The position numbers were made by a program, and so were the translations under genes. Positions 1 to 9,493 of a stretch of 64,000 nucleotides of DNA are shown here, piece by piece (within the stretch, counting starts at the first letter, position 1; each line of letters opens with the position of its first letter). The notes under the pieces were generated by a model. That model saw nothing but the letters and a program-made list of their open reading frames with translations, did not search any database and was not told the origin of the DNA. The stretch is from Bin80 sp965209015 (lineage in GTDB: Bacteria > Bacteroidota > Rhodothermia > Rhodothermales > Bin80): NCBI GenBank assembly GCA_965209015.1, contig OZ242367.1, positions 1,302,001 to 1,366,000 on the forward strand, written 5' to 3'.

Positions 1-497
1 CATTGAAAAAGAATGAGTTCACCTTTGAACCGATTCGAGAGGTAGGTTGGCTGTTCTTAGGTATCTTTGCATGTATGGTACCGGCATTAGCATTGATTTC
101 AAATTATGCGGCCGAGAATGCGGAAGGACTTAATGCGACAACGTTTTACTGGGGAACCGGGGTCCTATCGGGCATTCTGGATAATGCTCCTACATATCTC
201 AATTTTCTGGCTGCCGCCATGGGTAAGTTTGGTTTAGATGTAAACAACGCACTTGATGTGAAGGAATTCGCTAGTACGGATACACTCTATTTATCTGCAA
301 TTTCAATTGCTGCGGTATTCTTTGGCGCCATGACCTACATTGGAAATGCACCTAACTTTATGGTCAAGGCTATTGCCGATTCCAACAATGTGGATGCTCC
401 ATCCTTTGTTGGCTATTTAGTCAAGTATGGACTGACCATTCTGCTACCTGTCTATGCGTTGGTTTGGCTGGTCTTTTACAGTGGATGGATTTTTTAA
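1..497 (+). CDS. Na+/H+ antiporter, NhaD/ArsB-CitM-like, C-terminal part (5' end outside window)
   Basis: About 165 C-terminal residues of a polytopic inner-membrane transporter; the reading frame is open to the window edge, so the TTG at 3 is probably not the start. The segment GVLSGILDNAPTYLNF and the later GAMTYIGNAPNFMVKA carry the duplicated NAP-type half-helix motif of ion-transporter-superfamily carriers (NhaD, ArsB, citrate family), where this element lines the ion path. Two or three hydrophobic segments are visible, including the last one ending LVWLVFYSGWIF. By family it would exchange Na+ for protons across the inner membrane. The next gene starts 18 bases downstream. Substrate is inferred from family only. 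Confidence 0.75.
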   Translation, partial: LKKNEFTFEPIREVGWLFLGIFACMVPALALISNYAAENAEGLNATTFYWGTGVLSGILDNAPTYLNFLAAAMGKFGLDVNNALDVKEFASTDTLYLSAISIAAVFFGAMTYIGNAPNFMVKAIADSNNVDAPSFVGYLVKYGLTILLPVYALVWLVFYSGWIF

Positions 498-515
498 TAT
501 TATTCCGAGTAATCA

Positions 516-815
516 ATGAATCGCGAACCACTTGATCAGAGCGCTCTCAAGCAGGCTCTGGACTCACTCCAAGATTGGGAGTACCAAAACGATCGGCTTT
601 CGAAGACATTCAAGTTTTCGGATTTTCATGAATCCGTAGCATTCATTGTGCGGATTGCATTCCATGCGGATGAGTTAGATCACCATCCTATACTGTATAA
701 TGTCTATAATCAGGTCCGAGTTGAACTCACAACACATAGCGCGGGCAACAAGGTTACTCAGATGGATGTGCTATTAGCACGAGCCATTGATAAGGTGATG
801 GGTGGCCAAAATTAG
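516..815 (+). CDS. phhB: 4a-hydroxytetrahydrobiopterin dehydratase (pterin carbinolamine dehydratase)
   Basis: A 99-residue protein, the usual size for the PCD/DCoH family. It dehydrates 4a-hydroxytetrahydropterin so that reduced pterin can be recycled after aromatic amino-acid hydroxylation; it is cytosolic. The signature is clear: DELDHHPILYNVYNQV (active-site His pair followed by Pro) and then LTTHSAGNKVTQMD, matching the family pattern HHP...Y..V...L.TH...G.T..D. No phenylalanine hydroxylase is in view, so the cofactor role cannot be tied to a partner here. Its stop lies close to the start of nuoN (ATG 820, or a GTG at 802 that would overlap it), suggesting co-transcription. Confidence 0.9.
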   Translation: MNREPLDQSALKQALDSLQDWEYQNDRLSKTFKFSDFHESVAFIVRIAFHADELDHHPILYNVYNQVRVELTTHSAGNKVTQMDVLLARAIDKVMGGQN

Positions 816-819
816 CCTG

Positions 820-2319
820 ATGGAGCTTTCTTCCGCGTTTGATACCATTCTATCTGATCTAGCTGGAGGGGCTTCAATTCTCTGGCTCTCTCTGGTCGGC
901 ATCGTCGTTATTGTATGGGATATATTCCGTAACGATGCTCCATCACTCCCTTGGATTGCTGGCCTCTCAGTTGTCATTGCTCTATTTTTTGAGTTAACTA
1001 AGATCGGGGATCCGGCCTCTACTGTCTTTTTTTCGCTCATTCAGACCGGAGGTCCTGCTTCGTTCATTAGTGTGATCATTCTGATCAGCTCACTATTTTC
1101 CATCATTCTTGCTATCCCTTACCTAAAAGGAATTCGGCGCAGTTATGGTGAGATTTATGCTCTCATGTTGTTTGCAACCAGCGGGATGATCCTTTTGGGG
1201 ACGGCTAATAATATGGTGACCGTTTTTGTAGGACTCGAAACCATGTCCATTGCCCTCTATATTCTGACTGGTATTGTACGCAGCGATGAGGGGGCATTGG
1301 AGAGCGCTCTGAAATATTTTTTATTAGGTGCTTTCTCAACCGGTTTTTTCCTTTACGGGATCGCGCTTATATACGGTGCTACCGAAACCATGTATTTCAA
1401 CGAGATGACCTTCGGGTATTCGGTCAGTGAATTGCGCCCTCTATTCTGGGTTGGAGTTGCGCTTTTCTTGGTTGGGTTTATGTTTAAGGTGGGTGCAGTT
1501 CCTTTTCACATGTGGACACCGGATGTCTATCAAGGGGCTCCTACGCCATTGACCGGTTTTATGGCCACGGCATCCAAGGCAGCTGCATTTGCAGCTCTTA
1601 TCCTTGTACTCTATCATGGAATTGGAACGCTGGAACCTGGAGGGGCGGAGTGGCAACGGGTATTGGCTCTGGTTGCGCTAGTTACGGTCGTGATCGGGAA
1701 TTTACTGGCTCTCACACAGGATAATGTAAAGCGGATGCTCGCATATTCCTCTATTGCACACGCCGGGTATATATTGATTGCTCTTGCTGCCGGAACTTCT
1801 GAGGCATATGCGGGGGCGGTGTACTATCTCTTGATCTATGCTATCATGAATATTGGGGCATTCGGTGCGATTGCGTTACTGGAGTGGGATGGTAAGGAAG
1901 GGCGGCGTCAGACACTTGACTCCCTTGCCGGGATTGGTTTCAAAAAGCCTGTGGTCGGCGTTACGATGGGTATATTCATGTTCAGCCTCACCGGATTTCC
2001 CCCATTGGGCGGATTTTTTGGTAAGCTTGCGGTCTTTGCGCCTGCTGTAAATGCAGGTCTCACTTGGTTGGCAATCGTGGGTGTACTGGCAAGTGTCTTT
2101 TCGGGGTATTATTATTTGCGGGTGCTATACGTGTTCTGGATGAAACCATTCAGCGAGGCGGATCCTGCGGTTCAATCTGCTTCATTTCCTGTGCCACGTT
2201 CATCATCTATCGTGCTCATCACCTGTTCAATCCTGCTGTTGGGGATTGGTTTGGTTCCGGGGATTCGGGACCTGACCTTGTCATTCTTCTCCCAGGGAGT
2301 ATTTGCTGCCCTACCGTAG
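820..2319 (+). CDS. nuoN: NADH-quinone oxidoreductase subunit N
   Basis: About 499 residues (505 from the GTG at 802), the normal size for NuoN, one of the three antiporter-like proton-pumping subunits in the membrane arm of complex I. The protein is almost entirely hydrophobic helices. Diagnostic stretches are GLETMSIALYIL, the discontinuous-helix region KVGAVPFHMWTPDVYQGAPTPLTGF with the conserved Lys/His, and LTQDNVKRMLAYSSIAHAGYILI. I prefer the ATG at 820 because it starts directly before the first typical NuoN sequence; the GTG at 802 would overlap the upstream gene by 14 bases and has AAGGTG in front of it. No other nuo gene is in the window, so this subunit appears detached from nuoL/nuoM at least on this stretch. 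Confidence 0.93.
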   Translation: MELSSAFDTILSDLAGGASILWLSLVGIVVIVWDIFRNDAPSLPWIAGLSVVIALFFELTKIGDPASTVFFSLIQTGGPASFISVIILISSLFSIILAIPYLKGIRRSYGEIYALMLFATSGMILLGTANNMVTVFVGLETMSIALYILTGIVRSDEGALESALKYFLLGAFSTGFFLYGIALIYGATETMYFNEMTFGYSVSELRPLFWVGVALFLVGFMFKVGAVPFHMWTPDVYQGAPTPLTGFMATASKAAAFAALILVLYHGIGTLEPGGAEWQRVLALVALVTVVIGNLLALTQDNVKRMLAYSSIAHAGYILIALAAGTSEAYAGAVYYLLIYAIMNIGAFGAIALLEWDGKEGRRQTLDSLAGIGFKKPVVGVTMGIFMFSLTGFPPLGGFFGKLAVFAPAVNAGLTWLAIVGVLASVFSGYYYLRVLYVFWMKPFSEADPAVQSASFPVPRSSSIVLITCSILLLGIGLVPGIRDLTLSFFSQGVFAALP

Positions 2320-2328
2320 GACGTCATA

Positions 2329-2862
2329 ATGCGTACATTGATTGAGGACCTGATCCCCCATGCTCCAGAGATCGGACTCTATGTTGCTCCTGAAATTCCT
2401 CACAAACGCCTCAGGGGTGCAACGCGTGATTATGCAAAGGATGTGCATCCAGAAGACATTATTGCCCTCTACGATGGCACGTTTTTGGGCAATGGAAAGG
2501 ATGGAGCAGTTTTCCTTGAGGATCGGTTGATTTTTCAAAATTCGGATCTGGAGCCTTCACAGACACTGCACTACCGTGACATTGTATTTGTTGAGTCTAG
2601 CCGATCAAGATTGCGTGGAGCATCAATTAAAATGGAGATCAACCGAGGGAAGGCAACATTTCCGGTCAAACTTGATCTTTCTAAGCACCCCCGAAGCCTC
2701 GAGTATATCGAAAAACTACTTCGTAAGCTTATGGTAGCTCCGGAACCATCCGTTGTACAGGAAACGAACTGGACAGTGGTTTCAAAGGCACTCAACCGTC
2801 TTCTTTCTGAGGGACATTTAACCGAGTCTGACTATCAGAGATTGATCAGTTTTCGCCCATGA
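2329..2862 (+). CDS. Hypothetical protein with a PH-like (bacterial pleckstrin-homology type) region
   Basis: 177 residues, no signal peptide and no membrane segment. I cannot assign a function. Residues about 42-75 (IIALYDGTFLGNGKDGAVFLEDRLIFQN) resemble a motif in bacterial PH-like proteins, where a short strand pair with a G.GKDG turn is followed by a statement of local structure; the following part is rich in beta-strand character. The last 25 residues (ALNRLLSEGHLTESDYQRLI) look like a small SHOCT-like helical tail, which in other proteins aids oligomerisation. The gene starts 9 bases after nuoN, so the two are likely transcribed together. Confidence 0.65.
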   Translation: MRTLIEDLIPHAPEIGLYVAPEIPHKRLRGATRDYAKDVHPEDIIALYDGTFLGNGKDGAVFLEDRLIFQNSDLEPSQTLHYRDIVFVESSRSRLRGASIKMEINRGKATFPVKLDLSKHPRSLEYIEKLLRKLMVAPEPSVVQETNWTVVSKALNRLLSEGHLTESDYQRLISFRP

Positions 2863-2883
2863 TTCAACTCAATCATCATTAGT

Positions 2884-2891
2884 TATATTTG
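2884..2891 (+). promoter_or_regulatory. Candidate Bacteroidota-type -7 element upstream of sodA
   Basis: TATATTTG matches the TAnnTTTG -7 consensus of Bacteroidota promoters and lies 51 bases before the superoxide dismutase ATG. I see no good -33 TTG at the expected distance, so this is a weak candidate only. Confidence 0.25.
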
Positions 2892-2942
2892 AACAATTAG
2901 CAGTAAATTCGGTAAGCTTCCTTACACTCATCATATACTACA

Positions 2943-3557
2943 ATGGCTTTTCAACTTCCTGACCTTCCATATGCATATGCTGCACTTGAGCCCTACATTG
3001 ATGCACGAACCATGGAGATTCACCATGGCAAGCATCATCAGGCTTATACCACGAATCTAAACAAGGCTCTGGAATCTCACGCTGATCTGCAGGCAAAATC
3101 TATTGAGGAATTGCTGCATGGGTTTGCCGAACTGCCCGAAAGTGTTCAGCCGGCGGTACGTAATAATGGTGGAGGATTTGCGAACCATAATCTTTTTTGG
3201 ACTATCCTGAGTCCGACGGGTGGTGGTTCTCCAACGGGAGAGTTAGCCATGGCAATCAATGGAGCATTTGGGTCATTTGAGGATTTTAAGTCCAAGTTCT
3301 CAGCTGCCGCTGCCACACGGTTCGGTAGTGGTTGGGCATGGCTTGTTTCAGACTCCTCTGGTGCCATACATGTCTATTCTACGCCAAATCAGGACAGTCC
3401 ATATATGCAGGGCCATACCCCACTCCTTGGATTAGATGTGTGGGAGCATGCTTATTATCTCAATTACCAGAACCGCCGACCTGATTATGTGTCTGCATTC
3501 TGGAACCTCGTGAATTGGGATCAGGTGGCGAACAATCTTTCAACTGCAACCAAATAG
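2943..3557 (+). CDS. sodA: Superoxide dismutase, Mn-type (Fe/Mn family)
   Basis: 204 residues, typical for bacterial Fe/Mn SOD, converting superoxide to oxygen and hydrogen peroxide. Metal ligands are all present: His27 in MEIHHGKHH, His82 in ANHNLFW, and Asp165 and His169 in LDVWEHAYYLNYQNRRPDY. The second-sphere residues point to manganese: glycines in NNGGGFANH where Fe enzymes carry Gln, and Gln150 in TPNQDSPYM, the Gln position of Mn enzymes. No signal peptide, so cytosolic. It is separated from its neighbours by 80 bases upstream and by the converging reverse-strand gene downstream, so probably monocistronic. Confidence 0.97.
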   Translation: MAFQLPDLPYAYAALEPYIDARTMEIHHGKHHQAYTTNLNKALESHADLQAKSIEELLHGFAELPESVQPAVRNNGGGFANHNLFWTILSPTGGGSPTGELAMAINGAFGSFEDFKSKFSAAAATRFGSGWAWLVSDSSGAIHVYSTPNQDSPYMQGHTPLLGLDVWEHAYYLNYQNRRPDYVSAFWNLVNWDQVANNLSTATK

Positions 3558-3702
3558 TCTCAGATTTGCGGATTTGGTGAGAGGTGCTCCCTGACTGATC
3601 AATAGAACGGTTTGGTGAAGCTTTAGATTTTCTTGAGCCTCAGTAGAACCAGCGCTGGAATTAAGCTGGCGAGCGTATGTATTTTCAACCATCTTGGCTC
3701 TT

Positions 3703-5943
3703 TCAGCGGATGAATGTATACGTGTATTTCAAAAATAGCGTTCTGGAATCTAGAGTTGAAAGGAGAGGAAGTTCATTCATCCGATCGGTGTTGCGTCCTT
3801 CATTGTACACAAGCCAGAAATCATTTCCTTCCTTAAAATTGTAACGGAAGCGTACATTTGCAGACACCACATCTGCTGAGGTGCTGTATTGCAGGAAGGT
3901 ACTCACGCTGGCCGCAGTTGAAAAACTAATTTGAGTCCGAATTCGGGCAAGGTGGACAAAAAACTCCTGCTCGCGGTCTGGAAATCGTACACGATTGAAT
4001 TGGTATGTTCCTCCGAACTCCAAATACCGGGATGGATTCCAGGTAGGTTCTAATTCGATTTGGATATTTGAGCCATCATAGAACTGTCCCAATTCGATAG
4101 ATCCATCTATACGCCATAGACGTCCATAGCGCATCTCATAGTCCCAATTGAAGCTATAAAAATTATATCTGCCGACAGGGATTTCAGATTCTTCAGGGAG
4201 CTCAACTGGTTCATTCAGGCTATCAATCCGAGACTCAAACCGAAAAGTATGAGAATCGCCTGACTTCATATTAATGAACCAATCAGCCCAGATAATCTGT
4301 GTCTCGAGACTACCATCTGAGTCATGCAGGAATTGTGCGAATAACAATTGTGGTCGGATAGATTGAATTTTTGAGTGTTCGCCTGCAAACCAGCCATATC
4401 CAACTAGAAAGAGTGATTGAAAAAAGCCAGTTCGAGATACAAAACCAATGCCAGGTTCAAATTCTTTTCCTCCCCAGACGGATGCGAATCGATAGGAAAA
4501 CCCAATTTCCGTACGCCTTTGGATCTGTAACCGAGCAAAGCCATTGGCTCTTGGGTCGTGGCGCGATGATCGTTCATCAAATGTTTGTGCCCACTTTAAT
4601 TCAAGGTATTCATTAGGTGTAATTTTGATCTGGGAATCAAGTCCATACACTATATTTCGATTTCCCGTCGAACCGAGTCGTGTGGTTGCTAGAGCACCTA
4701 TGAAAGAGTTGGGGTTAACTGCCTGTCGCCGAAGGCGATAGACACCAAAATTTTCAGAGGGGTTCCCATGGGCTGCTGCCGTTTGCATATTGATGAATCC
4801 GATATCCCAGTCGCCAACTCGTCCGACCAGACGCGCACCTCCATAGATGGGGACCGTTTCACTCTCATAGAGTCCAATCTGGCGAGTATCAAATATTCGA
4901 TCGGATAGTCCTACGGTCCGGAATTCAAAAATACCAGATCGTTCTTGAAAAAATCTGCGTTTTTCAGGGAAAAAAAGAGAGAAGCGAGTAAGGTTAACCT
5001 GCTGATCATCCGCTTCAACCTGGGCAAAGTCTGTATTCACAGTGAGGTCAAGCGTCAGGTTATTGGTAAGGTTATATTTCACATCTCCACCGATATCTCC
5101 TGACCAACTCGATTGTTGATCATATTGAGACTCATCATCAGAGAGTACCGAAAGCTGCTCCATTCCGCTGGCCACATAGGGAGTGATATAAAAAGGTCGC
5201 CCTACACGTACATCGCGCAAGTAGATCCGGCGTAACCTACTTGGTTTCGCATAGCTCATATCCCAATTGGGGGGAATCGCGGGGAATTCATGAACTTCGT
5301 TTTTTCTGGAAATACGGCGTATCACGGACATGCCCATTTCCACCAGACCATTTACAGACTGGAAACCCAGGCTTGTGAAAGGTATTCGGATTTCAACAGA
5401 CCAACCGAAGTCTGTTCGCTGAGTGGCTGAGTCCCAAAAGGTGTTCCAGCTTGAATTAATCACTGTGGCAAAGGGATCTCGCCCACCTGATTCTAGATCA
5501 TTAGAAATGGCCCTATCAATCCGAACATTATTTGGGGTAATGGAGAACCACAAAGCATTCTGGCGGTCATTGAACGTATCAAGAATAAGACCAACTGTAT
5601 CATCTCCACTATACCGGTCCCTATACATCGAATTTGCACGAATTCCCTCGGGATTGCGATCAAACAATTTTCCTCCAAGGTATAGGTACTGATCATCGTA
5701 GGCCACTCGAATATCTGTCCGTTCGGTCATACGATCCATAAAGACTGGACTATACATGACCAATGGTAATGAGTCCACCTTCTCCCAGGCTAAGTCATTC
5801 AAAGACCCATCTACCTGAATTGGCCCCGTTAATCTGGGTAGAACCAGTGGGGGATTTATATTAGGAGACTGTGCCAAAGTGTCGGGTACTGTCAATTGAC
5901 ACAGGGCATAAATAATGATTACAGCCCGTAGCAAAGAGTGCAT
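3703..5943 (-). CDS. DUF5916 protein with N-terminal CBM9-like domain, secreted/outer membrane
   Basis: I place the start at the ATG at 5943, giving 746 residues beginning MHSLLRAVIIIYALC, a plausible signal peptide ending TLAQS; the longer reading frame to 6009 adds 22 unlikely residues. Residues about 30-220 form a carbohydrate-binding family 9-like sandwich (GPIQVDGSLNDLAWEKVDSLP, then TDIRVAYDDQYLYLGGKLFD and WSVEIRIPFTSLGF). The rest is DUF5916: alternating aromatic beta-strands with NLTLDLTVNTDFAQVEADDQQVNLTRFSLFFPEKRRFF, suggesting an outer-membrane barrel, ending in an aromatic-rich strand LKYTYTFIR. Such proteins occur mainly in Bacteroidota-type genomes next to peptide or sugar uptake genes; the exact job is unknown. 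It is divergent from tatD. Confidence 0.85.
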   Translation of the reverse strand: MHSLLRAVIIIYALCQLTVPDTLAQSPNINPPLVLPRLTGPIQVDGSLNDLAWEKVDSLPLVMYSPVFMDRMTERTDIRVAYDDQYLYLGGKLFDRNPEGIRANSMYRDRYSGDDTVGLILDTFNDRQNALWFSITPNNVRIDRAISNDLESGGRDPFATVINSSWNTFWDSATQRTDFGWSVEIRIPFTSLGFQSVNGLVEMGMSVIRRISRKNEVHEFPAIPPNWDMSYAKPSRLRRIYLRDVRVGRPFYITPYVASGMEQLSVLSDDESQYDQQSSWSGDIGGDVKYNLTNNLTLDLTVNTDFAQVEADDQQVNLTRFSLFFPEKRRFFQERSGIFEFRTVGLSDRIFDTRQIGLYESETVPIYGGARLVGRVGDWDIGFINMQTAAAHGNPSENFGVYRLRRQAVNPNSFIGALATTRLGSTGNRNIVYGLDSQIKITPNEYLELKWAQTFDERSSRHDPRANGFARLQIQRRTEIGFSYRFASVWGGKEFEPGIGFVSRTGFFQSLFLVGYGWFAGEHSKIQSIRPQLLFAQFLHDSDGSLETQIIWADWFINMKSGDSHTFRFESRIDSLNEPVELPEESEIPVGRYNFYSFNWDYEMRYGRLWRIDGSIELGQFYDGSNIQIELEPTWNPSRYLEFGGTYQFNRVRFPDREQEFFVHLARIRTQISFSTAASVSTFLQYSTSADVVSANVRFRYNFKEGNDFWLVYNEGRNTDRMNELPLLSTLDSRTLFLKYTYTFIR

Positions 5944-6598
5944 TATCGTAAATGCTGTGGAATGTCCTTCCCTTGAATGTATAGGGTTCCCCAAAAAATC
6001 ATCTATCATCCCAGATTTTTCACTCGTTGGAGTTGATTAATATTCTGAGGAAGTTAGTTTTCAAATTACCAATGATTCAACACCGAATCTAGTGTATTCG
6101 TGGTGATTGGTAAAGTAGCATTTCTAACTGAAATTGTACACGGTCTGATTGAGACCGGTAAGGGGCACTTCCATTCACTACAATTTAGTACAGAATCAAG
6201 ATCAATTTTCAAGAGAAATATGCAAACAAAACGGTTGTGAGCTTACTGAGGGCATGGAAGAGATGCTGGCACTACAATGATTGTAGATTAGCAAGACAAA
6301 AGTAAAGCAGGAGACCGTTGAAATTATAAAACATTTCAATAGCAGAATCAAAATGCGTAATGGAGAATCAAGTGATGGAAGCTCTTTGATTCGTGTCCTT
6401 GGTGGAGCGCAACGAACCTGAAAGAGAGGTCGTAACAAATGAAACCGATCAGACACAAAGACTAACAAATAGATATCTAGACTGCTTTTCAGGAATAACC
6501 AAAGAAAAAGGGGGGGGGGTAATTCTATTTCTAATCAATTGAGACGAACAAATTTCAGATAAGAATGATACTTTGCCATACTCATGCTCCATGGGGAA
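5944..6598. other. Intergenic region between the DUF5916 gene and tatD
   Basis: About 650 bases between two divergent genes. Short open frames here show no protein-like composition. The only distinct element is a run of ten G at 6510-6519. The region should hold both divergent promoters, but I cannot name -7/-33 pairs with confidence. Confidence 0.4.
6510..6519 (+). repeat. Poly-G tract (10 G) upstream of tatD
   Basis: AAAG followed by a pure run of G; ten consecutive G counting from 6510. It lies about 80 bases before the likely tatD start and has no coding context. Homopolymers of this length can slip during replication. Confidence 0.8.
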
Positions 6599-7393
6599 AT
6601 GTTGATTGATACACATGCACATCTCTATGATGATCAATTTGTACACGATCTGGATGATGTATTCCTTAGGGCAAACAGGGCAGGAGTAGAGAGAATAATC
6701 TTGCCCGCAGTGGATGTGGCATCCGTCCACCAAGCCCTGAACTTGTGTATCAAGTATGAAGGGGTCTATGCAATGGTGGGCATCCATCCGACTTATGTTC
6801 TAGATGCCACTGATCAGGACTTTGATGAACTTGAATCTCTGTGTAACGAACCAAAGGTGATCGCGGTTGGTGAGTCAGGATTGGATTATTTTTGGGACAA
6901 GTACTACAGTGAGCGACAACCCGAATTTTTTGCAAGGCACATCCAATTGTCTGTTGAAACACAACTACCGCTAGTCATTCATCTAAGAGACAAGAAGCAC
7001 TGTGACCGAGCTCATCGCGATGCAATAGAGATACTTGAGCGAGAATTACTTGCCCACTCCGAGGGCCATCCTGGTGGAATTTTTCACTGTTTCACGGGAC
7101 CAGACTGGTTGCCAAGAGCCGCAGCTAGGCTTGGATTTCATTTAGGAGTAGGGGGAGCGGTGACCTTTAAGAATTCCGGTGTTGCGGAGATGCTAAATAG
7201 TGTCTCACTGAGTCAGATCGTCTTGGAAACAGACGCCCCCTATATGTCACCCGTGCCTCACCGAGGGAAACGTAACGAACCTGCACGGATCGCACTGATT
7301 GCTCAGAAGGTTGCTGAGCTAAAAAAAAGAACAATTGCCGAGGTAGCAGAAATTACATCTGCGAATGCTCGGCAACTGTTCAAGCTTGGTTAG
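6599..7393 (+). CDS. TatD family metal-dependent hydrolase (DNase)
   Basis: 264 residues from the ATG at 6599; an ATG at 6584 is also in frame, but the family starts directly at MLIDTHAHLYDD. TatD proteins are cytosolic TIM-barrel hydrolases with 3'-5' exonuclease or DNase activity. Metal-binding and catalytic motifs are all visible: DTHAHLYD, VGIHPTYV, AVGESGLDYFW, PLVIHLRDK, GIFHCFTG and the final LETDAPYMSPVPHRGKRNEP. The gene converges on dnaK, with only 6 bases between the two stop codons. Close relatives are usually annotated as TatD or YcfH/YabD; I cannot separate these here. Confidence 0.93.
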   Translation: MLIDTHAHLYDDQFVHDLDDVFLRANRAGVERIILPAVDVASVHQALNLCIKYEGVYAMVGIHPTYVLDATDQDFDELESLCNEPKVIAVGESGLDYFWDKYYSERQPEFFARHIQLSVETQLPLVIHLRDKKHCDRAHRDAIEILERELLAHSEGHPGGIFHCFTGPDWLPRAAARLGFHLGVGGAVTFKNSGVAEMLNSVSLSQIVLETDAPYMSPVPHRGKRNEPARIALIAQKVAELKKRTIAEVAEITSANARQLFKLG

Positions 7394-7399
7394 CAGGGG

Positions 7400-9322
7400 T
7401 TACTTACTCTCTGTGTCTTCGTCAACGACTTCAAAGTCAGCGTCATCAATGACCTCATCCGAAGATGTCTGCCCGTTTTCAGATGGTTCAGAAGAAGCGG
7501 CTTCACTCTGAGCCTTAGCCTGTTGCGCTGCCGCGATCTCCTCGCTCGCATCGGTCCATGCTTCGCTCAACTGCTCGATCCCGCTCTCTAGTTCGTCAAA
7601 GCTCTTTGATTCGTGCAAGTTCTCGAGTCGCTCTAAGGCACCAGTAATCTTTGCTTTCTTGTCCTCTGATAGGCTTTCTCCAAATTCCGAGAGGTTATTC
7701 TTGGAAGTATAGATCAAGCTATCTGCCTGATTGAGCAACTCAGTCTCTTTTCGCCGCTTCTGGTCCTCATCTGCATGTTCCTTGGCCTGCTGGCGCATCG
7801 CCTCAATCTCGCTCTCGGAGAGTCCACTGGAAGCTTCAATACGAATTGATTGCTCTCGACCGGTATTTTTATCCTTTGCAGTAACATTCAGAATACCGTC
7901 TGCATCAATATCAAAGGCAACCTCAATCTGTGGGGTTCCACGTCTTGCAGGTGGGATTCCATCCAAGTGAAATTTCCCAATGGTACGGTTGTGAACAGCC
8001 ATGTCTCGGTTTCCCTGAAGCACATGAATCTCTACGGAGGGTTGGTTGTCCGATGCAGTAGAAAACACTTCATGTTTACGTGTAGGAATCGTGGTATTCG
8101 ACTCAATCAGGGTTGTCATAACACCACCGAGAGTTTCAATACCTAGATTGAGAGGAGTCACATCAAGTAGAAGGACATCATCAATATCCTGGGACAGTAC
8201 GCCACCTTGGATCGCAGCACCCATGGCAACGACCTCATCGGGGTTGACGGACCGGTTAGGTGCTTTCCCAAAGAATTCTTCAACAGTCTTCTGTACAAGT
8301 GGAATTCTCGTGGAGCCACCGACTAAGATCACCTCATCAATTTGATCTCGTGTGAGCTTGGCATCTTTTAGTGCCTGCTCCATCGGAGCAACTGTCCGCT
8401 GTACCAGACTGCCAATCAATTGCTCAAACTTTGAACGAGACAAGGTCGTGGTCAAGTGTTTGGGCCCTTCGGCGGTCGCCGTGATGAATGGCAGATTGAT
8501 GGAAGTTTCACTACTACTAGAAAGCTCTGTTTTGGCTTTCTCAGCCGCCTCTTTCAGCCTCTGAAGCGACATTTTATCAGCACGCAGATCGACTCCTTCC
8601 TCTTTTTGGAAGGAGTCGGCAAGGTAGTCGATCAACTTATGATCAAAATCATCGCCTCCAAGATGCGTATCCCCATTGGTTGACTTAACTTCAAATACGC
8701 CATCGCCCAGTTCTAAGATGGAGATATCGTAGGTTCCTCCTCCAAGGTCATAGACTGCAATTATACGATCTTTATCCTGTTTTCCTAAACCATAGGCAAG
8801 TGCAGCGGCAGTTGGCTCATTAATGATCCGTCGAACTTCCAGACCAGCAATTTTACCTGCTTCTTTGGTCGCTTTTCGCTGGGCATCGTTATAGTATGCC
8901 GGGACCGTGATCACGGCCTCCATGACTTTTTCTCCCAGATAATCCTCAGCAGTACTCTTGAGCTTCTGCAGAATCATCGCTGAGATTTCCTGAGGCGAGT
9001 ACATCTTGTCACCAATCCGAACACGTGCAGTCCCATTTTCTCCCTTCTCAACTTTGTACGGAACGGTTTTGAGTTCGCTAGGTACTTCATCGTAGGCACG
9101 GCCCATGAAGCGCTTGATTGAGAAAACAGTGTTTTCAGCGTTTGTGACTGCCTGTCTCTTGGCAGGTCCGCCCGCGAGCCGCTCACCGTCTTTCTTGAAT
9201 GCAACGACAGAGGGAGTTGTGCGGCCACCCTCTGAATTTTCGATCACTTTCGGTTCGCCCCCTTCCAACACGGAAACAACCGAATTGGTAGTTCCTAAGT
9301 CAATTCCAATTATTTTACTCAT
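7400..9322 (-). CDS. dnaK: Chaperone protein DnaK (Hsp70)
   Basis: 640 residues, full length. The ATPase domain (about 1-385) begins KIIGIDLGTTNSVVSV and contains AYDLGGGTYDISILELG-type and VGGSTRIPLVQ motifs; the substrate-binding domain holds DVTPLNLGIETLGG and the region NVTAKDKNTG; the C-terminal lid is helical and acidic, ending DADFEVVDEDTESK, the usual bacterial tail. It binds exposed hydrophobic peptide and works with DnaJ and GrpE, neither of which is in the window. CGGAGCAC lies just upstream of the ATG as a plausible ribosome-binding site. Separated from pgsA by about 170 bases of divergent promoter region. Confidence 0.99.
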   Translation of the reverse strand: MSKIIGIDLGTTNSVVSVLEGGEPKVIENSEGGRTTPSVVAFKKDGERLAGGPAKRQAVTNAENTVFSIKRFMGRAYDEVPSELKTVPYKVEKGENGTARVRIGDKMYSPQEISAMILQKLKSTAEDYLGEKVMEAVITVPAYYNDAQRKATKEAGKIAGLEVRRIINEPTAAALAYGLGKQDKDRIIAVYDLGGGTYDISILELGDGVFEVKSTNGDTHLGGDDFDHKLIDYLADSFQKEEGVDLRADKMSLQRLKEAAEKAKTELSSSSETSINLPFITATAEGPKHLTTTLSRSKFEQLIGSLVQRTVAPMEQALKDAKLTRDQIDEVILVGGSTRIPLVQKTVEEFFGKAPNRSVNPDEVVAMGAAIQGGVLSQDIDDVLLLDVTPLNLGIETLGGVMTTLIESNTTIPTRKHEVFSTASDNQPSVEIHVLQGNRDMAVHNRTIGKFHLDGIPPARRGTPQIEVAFDIDADGILNVTAKDKNTGREQSIRIEASSGLSESEIEAMRQQAKEHADEDQKRRKETELLNQADSLIYTSKNNLSEFGESLSEDKKAKITGALERLENLHESKSFDELESGIEQLSEAWTDASEEIAAAQQAKAQSEAASSEPSENGQTSSDEVIDDADFEVVDEDTESK

Positions 9323-9493
9323 GTGCTCCGAATATTTAGTTAATTAATACGAAAACAATTATGGTTTAGGCAATAATCCTGCCGCCTAACTACCATCGGA
9401 CAGAATGGCAGAATTTGAGTCATTAATGGAACAGTTTGACCATGAACGCACCAGAACAGTTAAGGTAGAACAGGCCTCTTATGTTATCGTGCC

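Noticed and set aside
6202..6787. Reverse-strand ORFs upstream of and inside tatD
   Set aside because: They have no family features; one runs antisense through tatD and crosses the G10 run.
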